From positions 109,241 through 173,240 of the forward strand of contig CALFSV010000036.1 of the NCBI GenBank assembly GCA_937916485.1: a stretch of 64,000 nucleotides of DNA, given 5' to 3'. The DNA is from an uncultured Paracoccaceae bacterium (GTDB lineage Bacteria; Pseudomonadota; Alphaproteobacteria; Rhodobacterales; Rhodobacteraceae). A program made the translations under genes and the position numbers. Below, piece after piece: positions 8,973 through 17,416 of this stretch (the stretch's first letter is position 1; each line of letters starts with the position of its first letter). The notes beneath the pieces are model-generated. The model had not been told where the DNA came from. It saw nothing but the letters and a program-made list of their open reading frames with translations, and did no database searches.

Positions 8973-10210
8973 CACCTGAAGCGGCCTTCACCAATGCCCT
9001 TGCGACCGTCAGCGGCCCCGAGGCCCGCGTCGGGGTCGCAGTGTCGGGCGGTGGCGACAGCATGGCCCTTTTGGTGCTGGCTATCGACTGGGGGCGGCGG
9101 ACCAGGACACAGATTTTTGCTGCGACAGTTGATCATGGCCTGCGACCGGCCTCCGCCGATGAGGCGCAGGTAGTCGCGACCTTTTGCGCCGCTCTTGATA
9201 TCCCGCACCAGACGCTGGTCTGGAAGGACTGGGATCGCAAAGGCAATGTTCAGGCCAAGGCTCGGGATGCGCGGCGCGGGTTGCTGCGGGACTGGGCGCA
9301 GCACCTTGGCCTGACCACTGTTATTTTGGGGCATACGGCCGACGACCAGGCCGAAACGGTCCTGATGCGTCTTGCCCGCGGTTCTGGCGTTGACGGTTTG
9401 GCGGGCATGGCGGCCCGGCCTGATGCCCTTTTCTTGCGGCCGCTACTGCGTGTGACCCGGGCCGACCTGCGCACCCTTTTGACGGATCGCGGGATTGCCT
9501 GGCAGGACGATCCGTCAAACGACGATCTGCACTTTGATCGGGTCAAGGCCCGTCAAATGCTGCCAGTTCTTGCCGAACTGGGTCTTAGCGCGGATCGGTT
9601 GATCCAGACCGCAGCCCATATGGAGCGGGCCAGCGCAAGCCTCTGGCAGGCTGCCGCTGCCTTTGCTCGGACCCACTCCCGAAGCGAAGCGGGGGACCTG
9701 GTGTTCGACTCCGCAATCCTGGCCGAACCCTGGGGCGATACAGAGCCCCGCTGCCTTGCCGCTGCCCTGCGCTGGATGGGCGGCCGTGACTACAGGCCCC
9801 GTTTTACGGCCCTCTCGGACGCGGTGCAGGCCGTGCGTCGGGCTGAGCAGCGCACGTTGAACGGTGTTATTTGGATCCCCGAAGCGGGCGGTCTTCGCCT
9901 GTCGCGGGAATTGTCCAAGACGCAGGCCCCCGTTTGTGTGAGTGGCGAAACGACCATGTGGGATAAGCGCTGGGAAATCACCGCCCCGGACGGATACGCG
10001 GTGGGACCGGACACCCGGATTGGTGCCCTTGGCGATCATATCACCGATTGTCCCGACTGGCGGTCGGTGGGGCTGCCGCGGGCCTGTTTGATGGCGACGC
10101 CCGGCATCTTTGAGCAAGGCGGACTGATAGCCGCCCCAATCGCCGGGTTCCGCGCCGGCTGGACGGCGCGGATTGTCGCGGATTTTCCCTGCTTTTTGCT
10201 TTCGCATTGA
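8963..10210 (+). CDS. tilS: TilS tRNA(Ile) lysidine synthetase
   Basis: TilS converts C34 of the CAT-anticodon isoleucine tRNA to lysidine, using ATP and lysine, so that AUA is read as Ile. The 415-residue product carries the PP-loop ATP pyrophosphatase motif SGGGDS at residues 28-33, and further family blocks VDHGLRPASADEA and GHTADDQAETVLMR. The start is most likely TTG at 8963, overlapping the cpoB stop; no ATG lies between it and the PP-loop. A short C-terminal domain follows. tilS next to ftsH is a common bacterial arrangement. Confidence 0.94.
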   Translation: MPLTPEAAFTNALATVSGPEARVGVAVSGGGDSMALLVLAIDWGRRTRTQIFAATVDHGLRPASADEAQVVATFCAALDIPHQTLVWKDWDRKGNVQAKARDARRGLLRDWAQHLGLTTVILGHTADDQAETVLMRLARGSGVDGLAGMAARPDALFLRPLLRVTRADLRTLLTDRGIAWQDDPSNDDLHFDRVKARQMLPVLAELGLSADRLIQTAAHMERASASLWQAAAAFARTHSRSEAGDLVFDSAILAEPWGDTEPRCLAAALRWMGGRDYRPRFTALSDAVQAVRRAEQRTLNGVIWIPEAGGLRLSRELSKTQAPVCVSGETTMWDKRWEITAPDGYAVGPDTRIGALGDHITDCPDWRSVGLPRACLMATPGIFEQGGLIAAPIAGFRAGWTARIVADFPCFLLSH

Positions 10211-10296
10211 ACAATGTCCGCCGATGTCTATCTTATGGATAACTGATGCCGGGGCAGGGTCCCTGCATGTCTTACCGAGATTCAAAGGAGAACTCC

Positions 10297-12216
10297 TTGG
10301 GCAACGCGAGAAATATCGCTTTTTGGGTCGTGCTTTTCCTGCTGATCCTGGCCTTGTTCAACCTGTTCAACGGCAATCAGACGACGCTGCAGTCCAACAG
10401 TCGCAGCTATTCTGACTTTGTCGCGCAGGTAGAAAGCGGGGCGGTGGCGCAGGTCACGCTCGATGGTGAACAGATTCGCTATCGTGGCACCGACGGCCGT
10501 GACTACGTCACGATCAAACCTCAGGATGCTGAGGTCACCAATCTGCTGATCAACGAGAATATCCCCGTTTCGGCGCGCAGCCAGGAACAGTCGGGTTTCA
10601 CGACCTTCCTTCTTAGCCTTCTGCCCTTCCTTCTGCTGATCGGCGTCTGGGTCTACTTTATGAACCGGATGCAGGGCGGAGGACGTGGCGGCGCTATGGG
10701 TTTTGGCAAATCCAAGGCCAAGTTGCTGACCGAAAAGCACGGCCGCGTCACCTTTGACGATGTCGCCGGCATCGACGAGGCCAAGGAAGAGCTGGAAGAG
10801 ATCGTCGAATTCCTGCGTAACCCGCAGAAGTTCAGCCGTCTTGGTGGCAAGATCCCCAAAGGCGCATTGCTTGTGGGCCCTCCGGGGACCGGTAAGACGC
10901 TGCTGGCCCGCGCCATCGCAGGCGAGGCGGGTGTCCCATTCTTCACCATCTCGGGCTCCGACTTTGTCGAAATGTTCGTGGGTGTCGGTGCATCCCGTGT
11001 CCGCGACATGTTCGAACAGGGCAAGAAAAACGCGCCTTGCATTGTTTTTATCGACGAGATTGACGCCGTGGGCCGGTCCCGTGGTGCCGGCTACGGCGGT
11101 GGCAACGACGAGCGTGAGCAGACGCTGAACCAGCTTCTGGTTGAAATGGACGGTTTTGAGGCGAACGAAGGTATCATCATCGTGGCGGCGACCAACCGTC
11201 CCGACGTTCTTGACCCCGCCTTGCTGCGTCCCGGCCGCTTTGACCGTCAGGTCACAGTGCCCAACCCCGACATCAAGGGCCGCGAAAAGATCCTGGGCGT
11301 TCACGCCCGCAAGGTCCCCTTGGGCCCTGACGTCGACCTGCGCATCATCGCACGCGGCACACCGGGTTTTTCGGGCGCTGATCTGGCCAACCTGGTCAAC
11401 GAATCTGCGCTGATGGCAGCTCGTGTTGGCAGGCGTTTCGTGACGATGATCGACTTTGAATCCGCCAAGGACAAAGTGATGATGGGGGCAGAGCGCCGGT
11501 CCATGGTCATGTCCGAGGACGAAAAAAAGTTGACCGCCTACCACGAAGCCGGTCACGCCATCGTCGGTCTGAACGTTCCGCAGCATGATCCGATCCATAA
11601 GGCGACGATCATCCCGCGCGGCCGTGCCCTTGGTCTTGTTCTGTCCCTGCCAGAGCGGGATCAGCTGAGCGTCAGCTTTACCAAGTACAAGTCCAAGATC
11701 GCCATGGCGATGGGTGGCAAGGTGGCGGAAGAGCTGATCTTTGGACCGGAAAACGTCACATCCGGCGCGACCTCTGACATTCAGCAAGTGTCCAAGATTG
11801 CACGTGCCATGGTGACCCAGTTCGGCATGTCCGAAAAGATCGGCCACATCGACTACGCCAATGAGCAGCAAAGCTATCTTGGCGCCTATGGCGGCGGCAC
11901 CAACCACTCGGCCGAGACGCAGAAGCTGATCGACGAAGAAGTGCGCCGGATCATCGACGAGGGCTATGAGCGCGCCAAGGCGATCCTGACCGAAAAGCGG
12001 GACGATCTGGAGCGTCTGGCCCAGGGGCTGCTGGAGTATGAGACCCTGACAGGGATCGAGATCACCAAGGTCATCGCGGGAGAGCCGCTGAACCGTGGCG
12101 ACGACACCGATGACGGCATGCCCCAAGGTCCGGGATCCTCGGTCACGGCGATCCCCAAGACCAAGCCGCGCAAGCCAAAGACGGATGGCGGGATGGAGCC
12201 TGAGCCCACCCTTTGA
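10297..12216 (+). CDS. ftsH: FtsH membrane AAA+ zinc protease
   Basis: FtsH degrades membrane and short-lived cytosolic proteins. I choose the TTG at 10297 because a strong AAAGGAG (10284-10290) sits six bases ahead and the product then begins [12 protein letters not shown], typical of alphaproteobacterial FtsH; the ATG at 10246 lacks such a site. In the 639-residue protein there is a span near 7-24, a periplasmic domain and a second span near 103-125. Walker A GPPGTGKT is near 194, FIDEID and the second region of homology follow, and the zinc motif HEAGH is near 416. A Lys/Pro-rich tail ends the protein. A terminator follows. Confidence 0.97.
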   Translation: MGNARNIAFWVVLFLLILALFNLFNGNQTTLQSNSRSYSDFVAQVESGAVAQVTLDGEQIRYRGTDGRDYVTIKPQDAEVTNLLINENIPVSARSQEQSGFTTFLLSLLPFLLLIGVWVYFMNRMQGGGRGGAMGFGKSKAKLLTEKHGRVTFDDVAGIDEAKEELEEIVEFLRNPQKFSRLGGKIPKGALLVGPPGTGKTLLARAIAGEAGVPFFTISGSDFVEMFVGVGASRVRDMFEQGKKNAPCIVFIDEIDAVGRSRGAGYGGGNDEREQTLNQLLVEMDGFEANEGIIIVAATNRPDVLDPALLRPGRFDRQVTVPNPDIKGREKILGVHARKVPLGPDVDLRIIARGTPGFSGADLANLVNESALMAARVGRRFVTMIDFESAKDKVMMGAERRSMVMSEDEKKLTAYHEAGHAIVGLNVPQHDPIHKATIIPRGRALGLVLSLPERDQLSVSFTKYKSKIAMAMGGKVAEELIFGPENVTSGATSDIQQVSKIARAMVTQFGMSEKIGHIDYANEQQSYLGAYGGGTNHSAETQKLIDEEVRRIIDEGYERAKAILTEKRDDLERLAQGLLEYETLTGIEITKVIAGEPLNRGDDTDDGMPQGPGSSVTAIPKTKPRKPKTDGGMEPEPTL

Positions 12217-12242
12217 TCCATCCATGGACGGCCTGAAAACCA

Positions 12243-12273
12243 CCCCGGTGCCCGCAAGGTCGCCGGGGTTTTT
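12243..12273 (+). terminator. Intrinsic terminator after ftsH
   Basis: A stem CCCCGG (12243-12248) pairs with CCGGGG (12263-12268) and is followed directly by five T residues. It lies 27 bases past the ftsH stop and separates ftsH from the MOSC-domain gene. Confidence 0.8.
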
Positions 12274-12352
12274 CGTTTTAAGGCAGTATCCGGGTTGAGC
12301 GGGTCTGCCGCATCTGGCAGGTCTGAGCCAAACCAAACAACAGGAGCCGCCG

Positions 12353-12940
12353 ATGCCCGCCCTCGTCCCGACTGATCTGACAGGAACGATCACCTGGCTT
12401 GGCCGGGTTCCGCACCGCGACGCGCCCGAGATCGAGACCGTCGCCTTGGCCGAGCTGGCCCTGACCTTTGCCGGTGCCAAGGACGAGGTGCACGCCGGTC
12501 TCACGCGGCCGTCGTGCAGCCGGGTCGTTGCGCAATACCGCAAGGGGACCGAGATCCGGAACGTCCGCCAGTTGTCCGTGGTGAGTGCGGAAGAACTGGC
12601 CACCATTGCCGCCAAGCTTGACCTTGATGCGATCGACCCTGCCTGGATGGGTGCCTCTGTCGTCATCTCCGGACTGCCAGATTTCAGCCATTTGCCGCCG
12701 TCATCCCGGCTTCAGTTCGAGGGCGGATGCACCATCACTGTCGACATGCAGAACCAGCCCTGCCAGTTCCCGGCAAAGACGATCGAACAGGCGCGGCCCG
12801 GCCACGGAAAGGGTTTCAAGCCTGCCGCCGAAGGGTTGCGGGGGGTGACAGCCTGGGTCGAGCGCGAGGGCCTGTTGAAGATTGGCGCAAAGGTCAGGTT
12901 GCATGTTCCCTCGCAGCGGCATTGGACGGGCATGGACTGA
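12353..12940 (+). CDS. MOSC domain-containing protein
   Basis: The 195-residue product resembles stand-alone MOSC-domain proteins, related to the C-terminal domain of molybdenum cofactor sulfurase. Family-like features are the segment RPSCSRVVAQYRKGTEIRN, GASVVISGLPDFSHLPPSSRL, and the conserved-cysteine stretch GGCTITVDMQNQPC. A C-terminal VTAWVEREGLLKIGAKV block follows. MOSC proteins are thought to handle sulfur on a reactive cysteine, but the substrate of this group is unknown. The ATG at 12353 follows ACAGGAG. It stands alone between the ftsH terminator and the fhs leader. Confidence 0.8.
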   Translation: MPALVPTDLTGTITWLGRVPHRDAPEIETVALAELALTFAGAKDEVHAGLTRPSCSRVVAQYRKGTEIRNVRQLSVVSAEELATIAAKLDLDAIDPAWMGASVVISGLPDFSHLPPSSRLQFEGGCTITVDMQNQPCQFPAKTIEQARPGHGKGFKPAAEGLRGVTAWVEREGLLKIGAKVRLHVPSQRHWTGMD

Positions 12941-12946
12941 TCGTGC

Positions 12947-13093
12947 GTTTCGGTTTCCCATCCGAAACCACATTCGACCCGCCCGACGATTCCAGTGTCG
13001 AAAATGTCGGAAACGCTGTTCAGGACGGTGAAACCCCCGATTAGAACCGTCGATGAAAGAACGGGCCCGCCGGCCCGGCCAAGGGGACCTGAC
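12947..13093 (+). promoter_or_regulatory. Structured leader upstream of fhs
   Basis: The 153 bases between the MOSC gene and fhs hold three perfect stem-loops: GTTTCGG/CCGAAAC (12947-12953 with 12962-12968), GACGGT/ACCGTC (13024-13029 with 13046-13051) and CGGGCC/GGCCCG (13062-13067 with 13072-13077). The last ends four bases before the purine-rich AAGGGGA ribosome binding site. This looks like an mRNA leader that could control fhs. I cannot match it to a known riboswitch class, and base pairing in GC-rich DNA can arise by chance. Confidence 0.4.
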
Positions 13094-14770
13094 ATGAGCT
13101 TCAAGACCGATATCGAGATTGCCCGCGAGGCCGTCAAACGTCCGATCCAGGAGATCGGGGCAAAGCTGGGCATCGGCAGCGACGACTTGCTGCCCTATGG
13201 CCACGACAAGGCCAAGCTGAGCCAAAGCTTTATCGACAGCGTTCAGGACCGGCCGAATGGCAAGCTTATCCTTGTCACCGCGATCAACCCCACCCCTGCG
13301 GGCGAGGGCAAGACGACCACCACCGTTGGACTTGGCGATGGTCTGAACCGGATCGGCAAGAAGGCGGCGATCTGCATTCGCGAAGCCTCGCTTGGTCCGA
13401 ACTTCGGGATGAAGGGCGGGGCCGCTGGCGGTGGCATGGCACAGGTGGTGCCGATGGAGGATATGAACCTACACTTCACCGGCGATTTCCACGCGATTAC
13501 CAGCGCCCACAATCTGCTGTCAGCCATGATCGACAACCACATCTACTGGGGCAACGATCTTGAGATCGACCTCCGCCGTGTCGTCTGGCGGCGTGTGCTG
13601 GACATGAACGACCGGGCGCTGCGCCAGATCACGGCAAGCCTTGGCGGCGTTGCCAACGGCTTCCCCCGCGAAACCGGTTTTGACATCACCGTCGCCTCCG
13701 AAGTGATGGCCATCCTGTGCCTTGCGCGGAACCTCAAGGACCTGCAACAGCGTCTGGGCGACATGATCGTGGCCTATCGCCGCGACAAGAGCCCGGTGTT
13801 CTGCCGCGATATCAAGGCCGATGGGGCCATGACGGTCCTTCTGAAGGACGCGATGCAGCCCAACCTCGTGCAAACGCTGGAAAACAACCCGGCCTTCGTG
13901 CATGGCGGACCGTTTGCCAATATCGCCCATGGATGCAACTCGGTCACGGCAACGACGACGGCCCTCAAGATTGCTGACTACGTCGTGACAGAAGCGGGCT
14001 TTGGCGCTGACCTTGGCGCCGAGAAGTTCATGAACATCAAATGCCGCAAGGCGGGTCTTGCCCCCGATGCAGTAGTGCTGGTGGCGACCGTGCGGGCGAT
14101 GAAGATGAATGGCGGCGTCGCCAAGGCCGACCTTGGGGCCGAGAACGTGGCCGCCGTGCAAAGCGGATGCCCAAACCTTGGCCGGCACATCGAGAACGTG
14201 AAATCCTTTGGGGTGCCCGTCGTCGTCGCCATCAACCACTTTGTCACTGATACCGACGCCGAAGTGCAAGCGGTCAAGGACTACGTCGCAGCTCAGGGCG
14301 CCGAGGCCGTGTTGTGCAAGCATTGGGCCAAAGGCTCTGCCGGGATCGAGGATCTGGCCCATAAGGTCGTCGAGATGGCCGAAAGCGGCACGTCGGATTT
14401 CGCCACCCTCTACCCGGACGAGATGCCCTTGTTCGAAAAAATCGAAACGATCGCCAAGGGCATCTACCGGGCGGATGAAGTTCTGGCGGACAAGTCCGTG
14501 CGCGCCCAGCTGAAGACCTGGGAAGAGCAGGGCTATGGTCATCTGCCGATCTGCATGGCCAAGACCCAGTATTCGTTCAGCACCGACCCCAACCTGCGCG
14601 GCGCACCGACCGGCCATTCGGTCCCGATCCGCGAAGTCAGACTGTCGGCAGGGGCCGGTTTCGTGGTCGTCATCTGCGGTGAGATCATGACGATGCCGGG
14701 CCTGCCCCGGGTGCCCTCCGCCGAAACCATCCGGCTGAACGACAACGGTCAGATCGAGGGACTGTTTTAA
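13094..14770 (+). CDS. fhs: Formate-tetrahydrofolate ligase
   Basis: Fhs makes 10-formyltetrahydrofolate from formate, tetrahydrofolate and ATP. The 558-residue product has the phosphate-binding segment [14 protein letters not shown] (from residue 67), [28 protein letters not shown] and [10 protein letters not shown] near the C-terminus, all characteristic of the family. The ATG at 13094 follows AAGGGGACCTGAC; an earlier in-frame ATG at 12995 would add unrelated residues. It pairs with folD downstream, so formate can feed into or drain from the folate one-carbon pool, a common Roseobacter pathway for methylated compounds. Confidence 0.97.
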   Translation: MSFKTDIEIAREAVKRPIQEIGAKLGIGSDDLLPYGHDKAKLSQSFIDSVQDRPNGKLILVTAINPTPAGEGKTTTTVGLGDGLNRIGKKAAICIREASLGPNFGMKGGAAGGGMAQVVPMEDMNLHFTGDFHAITSAHNLLSAMIDNHIYWGNDLEIDLRRVVWRRVLDMNDRALRQITASLGGVANGFPRETGFDITVASEVMAILCLARNLKDLQQRLGDMIVAYRRDKSPVFCRDIKADGAMTVLLKDAMQPNLVQTLENNPAFVHGGPFANIAHGCNSVTATTTALKIADYVVTEAGFGADLGAEKFMNIKCRKAGLAPDAVVLVATVRAMKMNGGVAKADLGAENVAAVQSGCPNLGRHIENVKSFGVPVVVAINHFVTDTDAEVQAVKDYVAAQGAEAVLCKHWAKGSAGIEDLAHKVVEMAESGTSDFATLYPDEMPLFEKIETIAKGIYRADEVLADKSVRAQLKTWEEQGYGHLPICMAKTQYSFSTDPNLRGAPTGHSVPIREVRLSAGAGFVVVICGEIMTMPGLPRVPSAETIRLNDNGQIEGLF

Positions 14771-14774
14771 GGGG

Positions 14775-14792
14775 GGTGGGTTAAAACCCACC
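14775..14792. repeat. GGTGGGT palindrome, copy 1
   Basis: GGTGGGTT pairs with AACCCACC across a two-base loop, starting four bases after the fhs stop, with CTTA following the right arm. It belongs to the palindrome family also found at 19866, 19912 and 44267. It may act as a transcript-end or pausing hairpin between fhs and folD. Confidence 0.6.
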
Positions 14793-14841
14793 TTACTTAG
14801 CCCACTGGCCTGCCCCTGCCGTCTTTGAAAGGACCCTCGAC

Positions 14842-15735
14842 ATGACCGCCACGATAATTGACGGCAAGGCATTCGCCGCTACCGTCCGAGAGAAAGTTGC
14901 GGCCCATGTCGCCCGGATCAAGGTTGCAGCCGGGATCACCCCGGGTCTGGCGGTGGTGCTGGTCGGTGAAGATCCGGCAAGTCAGGTCTATGTCAGGTCC
15001 AAGGGCAAGCAAACGGTCGAGGCCGGGATGGCCTCGTTCGAGCACAAGCTGGATGCCGATACTGACGAGGCAACCTTGCTGGCGCTGATCGCCCAGCTGA
15101 ACGCCGATCCGGCAGTGCACGGCATTCTGGTGCAGCTGCCTCTGCCCGCCCATCTGGACAGTGACCTTGTCATCAACAGCATCGACCCGGCCAAGGATGT
15201 GGATGGGTTCCACATCTCGAACGTCGGGCTTTTGGGGACGGGCCAGAAGGCCATGGTGCCCTGCACCCCGCTTGGATGCCTTATGCTGCTGCGCCACCAG
15301 CACGGTAGCCTGTCGGGCCTGAACGCAGTCGTCATCGGCCGTTCGAACATCGTGGGCAAACCGATGGCCATGCTCTTGCTGGGCGATAGCTGCACGGTGA
15401 CGGTCGCCCATTCCCGCACGAAGGATCTTCCTGCCGTTGTGCGGCAGGCTGACATCGTGATTGCCGCGGTTGGTCGCCCCGAGATGGTGCCCGGCGATTG
15501 GATTAAGCCGGGGGCCACAGTCATCGACGTCGGCATCAACCGGGTTGAGGGTGAGGGTGGCAAGACGCGCCTTGTCGGCGACGTGGATTTTGCCAGCGCC
15601 GTCGAGGTTGCGGGCGCCATCACACCGGTTCCCGGTGGTGTCGGACCGATGACGATCGCCTGCCTGCTGGCCAATACAGTTACGGCCTGCTGTCGTGCGA
15701 ATGGTCTGGAAGAGCCTGAGGGGCTGACGGCCTGA
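14842..15735 (+). CDS. folD: FolD methylene-THF dehydrogenase/cyclohydrolase
   Basis: FolD interconverts 5,10-methylene-, 5,10-methenyl- and 10-formyl-tetrahydrofolate using NADP. The 297-residue product has the catalytic Tyr50 and Lys54 ([11 protein letters not shown]), the substrate-binding [10 protein letters not shown], the Rossmann segment [11 protein letters not shown] and the C-terminal PGGVGPMT. All are standard for the family, and the numbering matches E. coli FolD. The gene follows fhs by about 70 bases; together they interconvert formate and methylene-THF. Confidence 0.97.
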   Translation: MTATIIDGKAFAATVREKVAAHVARIKVAAGITPGLAVVLVGEDPASQVYVRSKGKQTVEAGMASFEHKLDADTDEATLLALIAQLNADPAVHGILVQLPLPAHLDSDLVINSIDPAKDVDGFHISNVGLLGTGQKAMVPCTPLGCLMLLRHQHGSLSGLNAVVIGRSNIVGKPMAMLLLGDSCTVTVAHSRTKDLPAVVRQADIVIAAVGRPEMVPGDWIKPGATVIDVGINRVEGEGGKTRLVGDVDFASAVEVAGAITPVPGGVGPMTIACLLANTVTACCRANGLEEPEGLTA

Positions 15736-15757
15736 TAGGCTAGCGCCCTTTTTTCAT
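15719..15757 (+). terminator. Possible terminator after folD
   Basis: At the folD end, GGCCT/AGGCT can pair around GAT, extended imperfectly by GGGGCT with AGCGCCC, and a run of six T follows the GCCC. The stem overlaps the last codons of folD and contains a bulge, so this is a tentative call. Confidence 0.4.
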
Positions 15758-15923
15758 AATGCTGTCCGTCCGGGCAAAGAGATTTTGCAGTGCAAGGTCG
15801 CTCAGCTTTACGTAACGTCAAACGTTTCCTCGCATAAAGTTCACAATGCCGTGCTGGAATGCACGAGTATGTTAGGTCAGATTGTTGCGTATGGTCTCGA
15901 TCTAAATAAATGGCGCGTGAATT

Positions 15924-16712
15924 TTGTTGAGCTGGATTCAGGACGTAATTCCGACTGGATGGCTACGCCGTTCCTGGGTGTCTTTTGAGTCACAGGTCTT
16001 TACCAAGGCCACTTTGGTCATGTGGATCACGAGTTCGATCCTGTTTGCCTTGGCCGGCCCCTTTGGCACATTCGAAGCGTTAGAGCCTGGCCTGCTTGTC
16101 GTTTACTGGAGCTCTCTCGTCGCATTGGCATTTCTTTTTGCCTACGCCATTCGGGCATTGTTCCACGGGCTGGCCCCCAAAATGCCACCACTGCAACGAG
16201 AAGCCTTTGTTGTAACACTGTTTTCCCTATCCTATACCCTTGCCCTTTTTCCGTTCACTGTCGGGCTGACGGGCGAACCCTGGACCAGTCAATTGAGCCG
16301 TCTTCATGTGTTTGGAATTAATGTCGCGCTGTCCATCGGTGTTGTCGCCACGCGCCACGTTATGGGAATTGATCCATTGTTCCCGACGGCTGAGAGTGAA
16401 CCCCAGTTGCTGCGCCGATTGGATGGTGTGTCCGCACGCGAAATCCTGCGATTGGGTGTCGACGATCACTATGTCGTCGTCTTTTTAACGGGGGGGCGGA
16501 CGGAACGGTTGCTTATGCGCTTTAGCGATGCGGTCCACGAGATCGAAGGGCTATCGGGCCATACCGTTCATCGCTCTCACTGGGTTGCATCGGATGCGAT
16601 CAAAGACACGGTCAAAGAAAAGGGCCGCGAAAAGCTCATCTTGATAGACGGGAGCGAAATCCCCGTCAGCCGGACCTACCGCGAAGCCCTCGTCTCTGCG
16701 GGCCTGATCTAA
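15924..16712 (+). CDS. Membrane-anchored LytTR-type regulator
   Basis: The 262-residue product combines about four hydrophobic spans in residues 25-155 (MWITSSILFALAGPFGTF, VVYWSSLVALAFLFAYAI, FVVTLFSLSYTLALFPF, HVFGINVALSIGVVA) with a C-terminal LytTR DNA-binding domain from about 165 (ILRLGVDDHYVVVFLTGG, RFSDAVHEIEGL, VHRSHWVASDAI). Membrane-bound LytTR regulators are common in Rhodobacteraceae; their signals are mostly unknown. The start is uncertain: TTG at 15924, GTG at 15978 or ATG at 16020, none with a good ribosome site. Its last 47 bases overlap pdeM convergently. A more AT-rich upstream region (15760-15920) suggests its own promoter. Confidence 0.8.
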   Translation: MLSWIQDVIPTGWLRRSWVSFESQVFTKATLVMWITSSILFALAGPFGTFEALEPGLLVVYWSSLVALAFLFAYAIRALFHGLAPKMPPLQREAFVVTLFSLSYTLALFPFTVGLTGEPWTSQLSRLHVFGINVALSIGVVATRHVMGIDPLFPTAESEPQLLRRLDGVSAREILRLGVDDHYVVVFLTGGRTERLLMRFSDAVHEIEGLSGHTVHRSHWVASDAIKDTVKEKGREKLILIDGSEIPVSRTYREALVSAGLI

Positions 16713-17376
16713 CCACAGCATTGCCGGCCAAAGGGGCGAGAAGGGCCCGTCGCCCTGTCAGGATAACCTGCGCCTCGGAGGCTAGCAGGCCGCGCAGCGC
16801 CGGTGTATGGACCGACATCCCTCCTGTATAGGCGCCATAGGCTGGCAGGATGCAGCGGGCTTGATCAAACGCGAAACAGGCGCGTGTGGACCCTGTACCG
16901 GGCAACGTCACCTTGGGGTGATAGTGGCCCGACACCTCACCGCGTGCGTCGGGCTCGGCGATATGGCGATATGTGAGGGCGCCGATGGTCACCTCTCTGA
17001 GGTGTGAACCGCCAAGATCAAGCGGGCCTGGATCGTGGTTGCCCTCGATCCATATCCACCGACGACCTGCCTGCATCTGCATCAAGAGGGTCGTGCAACT
17101 GTCGTCAAGCGATGTCCGCCCCGCCATATCGTCGAAACTGTCTCCAAGGCAGATGACGGTTGTCGGTTGTGCCGTGGCGATATCGGCGGACAAACGGTCA
17201 AGCGTCTCCCGGACCTCGTAGGGCGGCAAGAGCGGACCGTTGTAACGCGCAATCCTGTCCGATTTGCCCAGATGCAGGTCAGACACGCATAGGACCCCGG
17301 CCGCCGCATCGAGCAGTGCACCAGAGGGAAACGCCGTAAGCTCGGTCTGGCAAAGGCTGAAAGTATGGGTGTTCAT
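16666..17376 (-). CDS. pdeM: PdeM ligase-associated DNA damage response endonuclease
   Basis: The 236-residue protein is a calcineurin-type metallophosphoesterase with all metal-binding blocks: SDLHLGK (32-38), GDSFDD, GNHD and GHYHPK. The length and the block LCVSDLHLGKSDRIAR match the PdeM family, which is encoded with an Lhr-type helicase and often with an ATP-dependent ligase and an exonuclease. Here the helicase lies immediately upstream (about 40 bases), so the two should be co-transcribed. The role in repair is inferred from such clusters. The end of the gene overlaps the LytTR gene on the opposite strand. Confidence 0.92.
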   Translation of the reverse strand: MNTHTFSLCQTELTAFPSGALLDAAAGVLCVSDLHLGKSDRIARYNGPLLPPYEVRETLDRLSADIATAQPTTVICLGDSFDDMAGRTSLDDSCTTLLMQMQAGRRWIWIEGNHDPGPLDLGGSHLREVTIGALTYRHIAEPDARGEVSGHYHPKVTLPGTGSTRACFAFDQARCILPAYGAYTGGMSVHTPALRGLLASEAQVILTGRRALLAPLAGNAVVRSGPQRRGLRGRSG

Positions 17377-17416
17377 GTTGTGTTCTTAGCGATCCCGCGC
17401 CCCGCTGGAAAGGGGA

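Noticed and set aside
10282..12666. A 794-codon open frame on the minus strand antisense to ftsH
   Set aside because: It mirrors the ftsH reading frame in GC-rich DNA, has no family features, and would run through the ftsH terminator. FtsH on the plus strand explains the region fully.
13520..14872. A 450-codon minus-strand open frame antisense to fhs
   Set aside because: It is a shadow of fhs codon bias and has no recognisable domain or start context.
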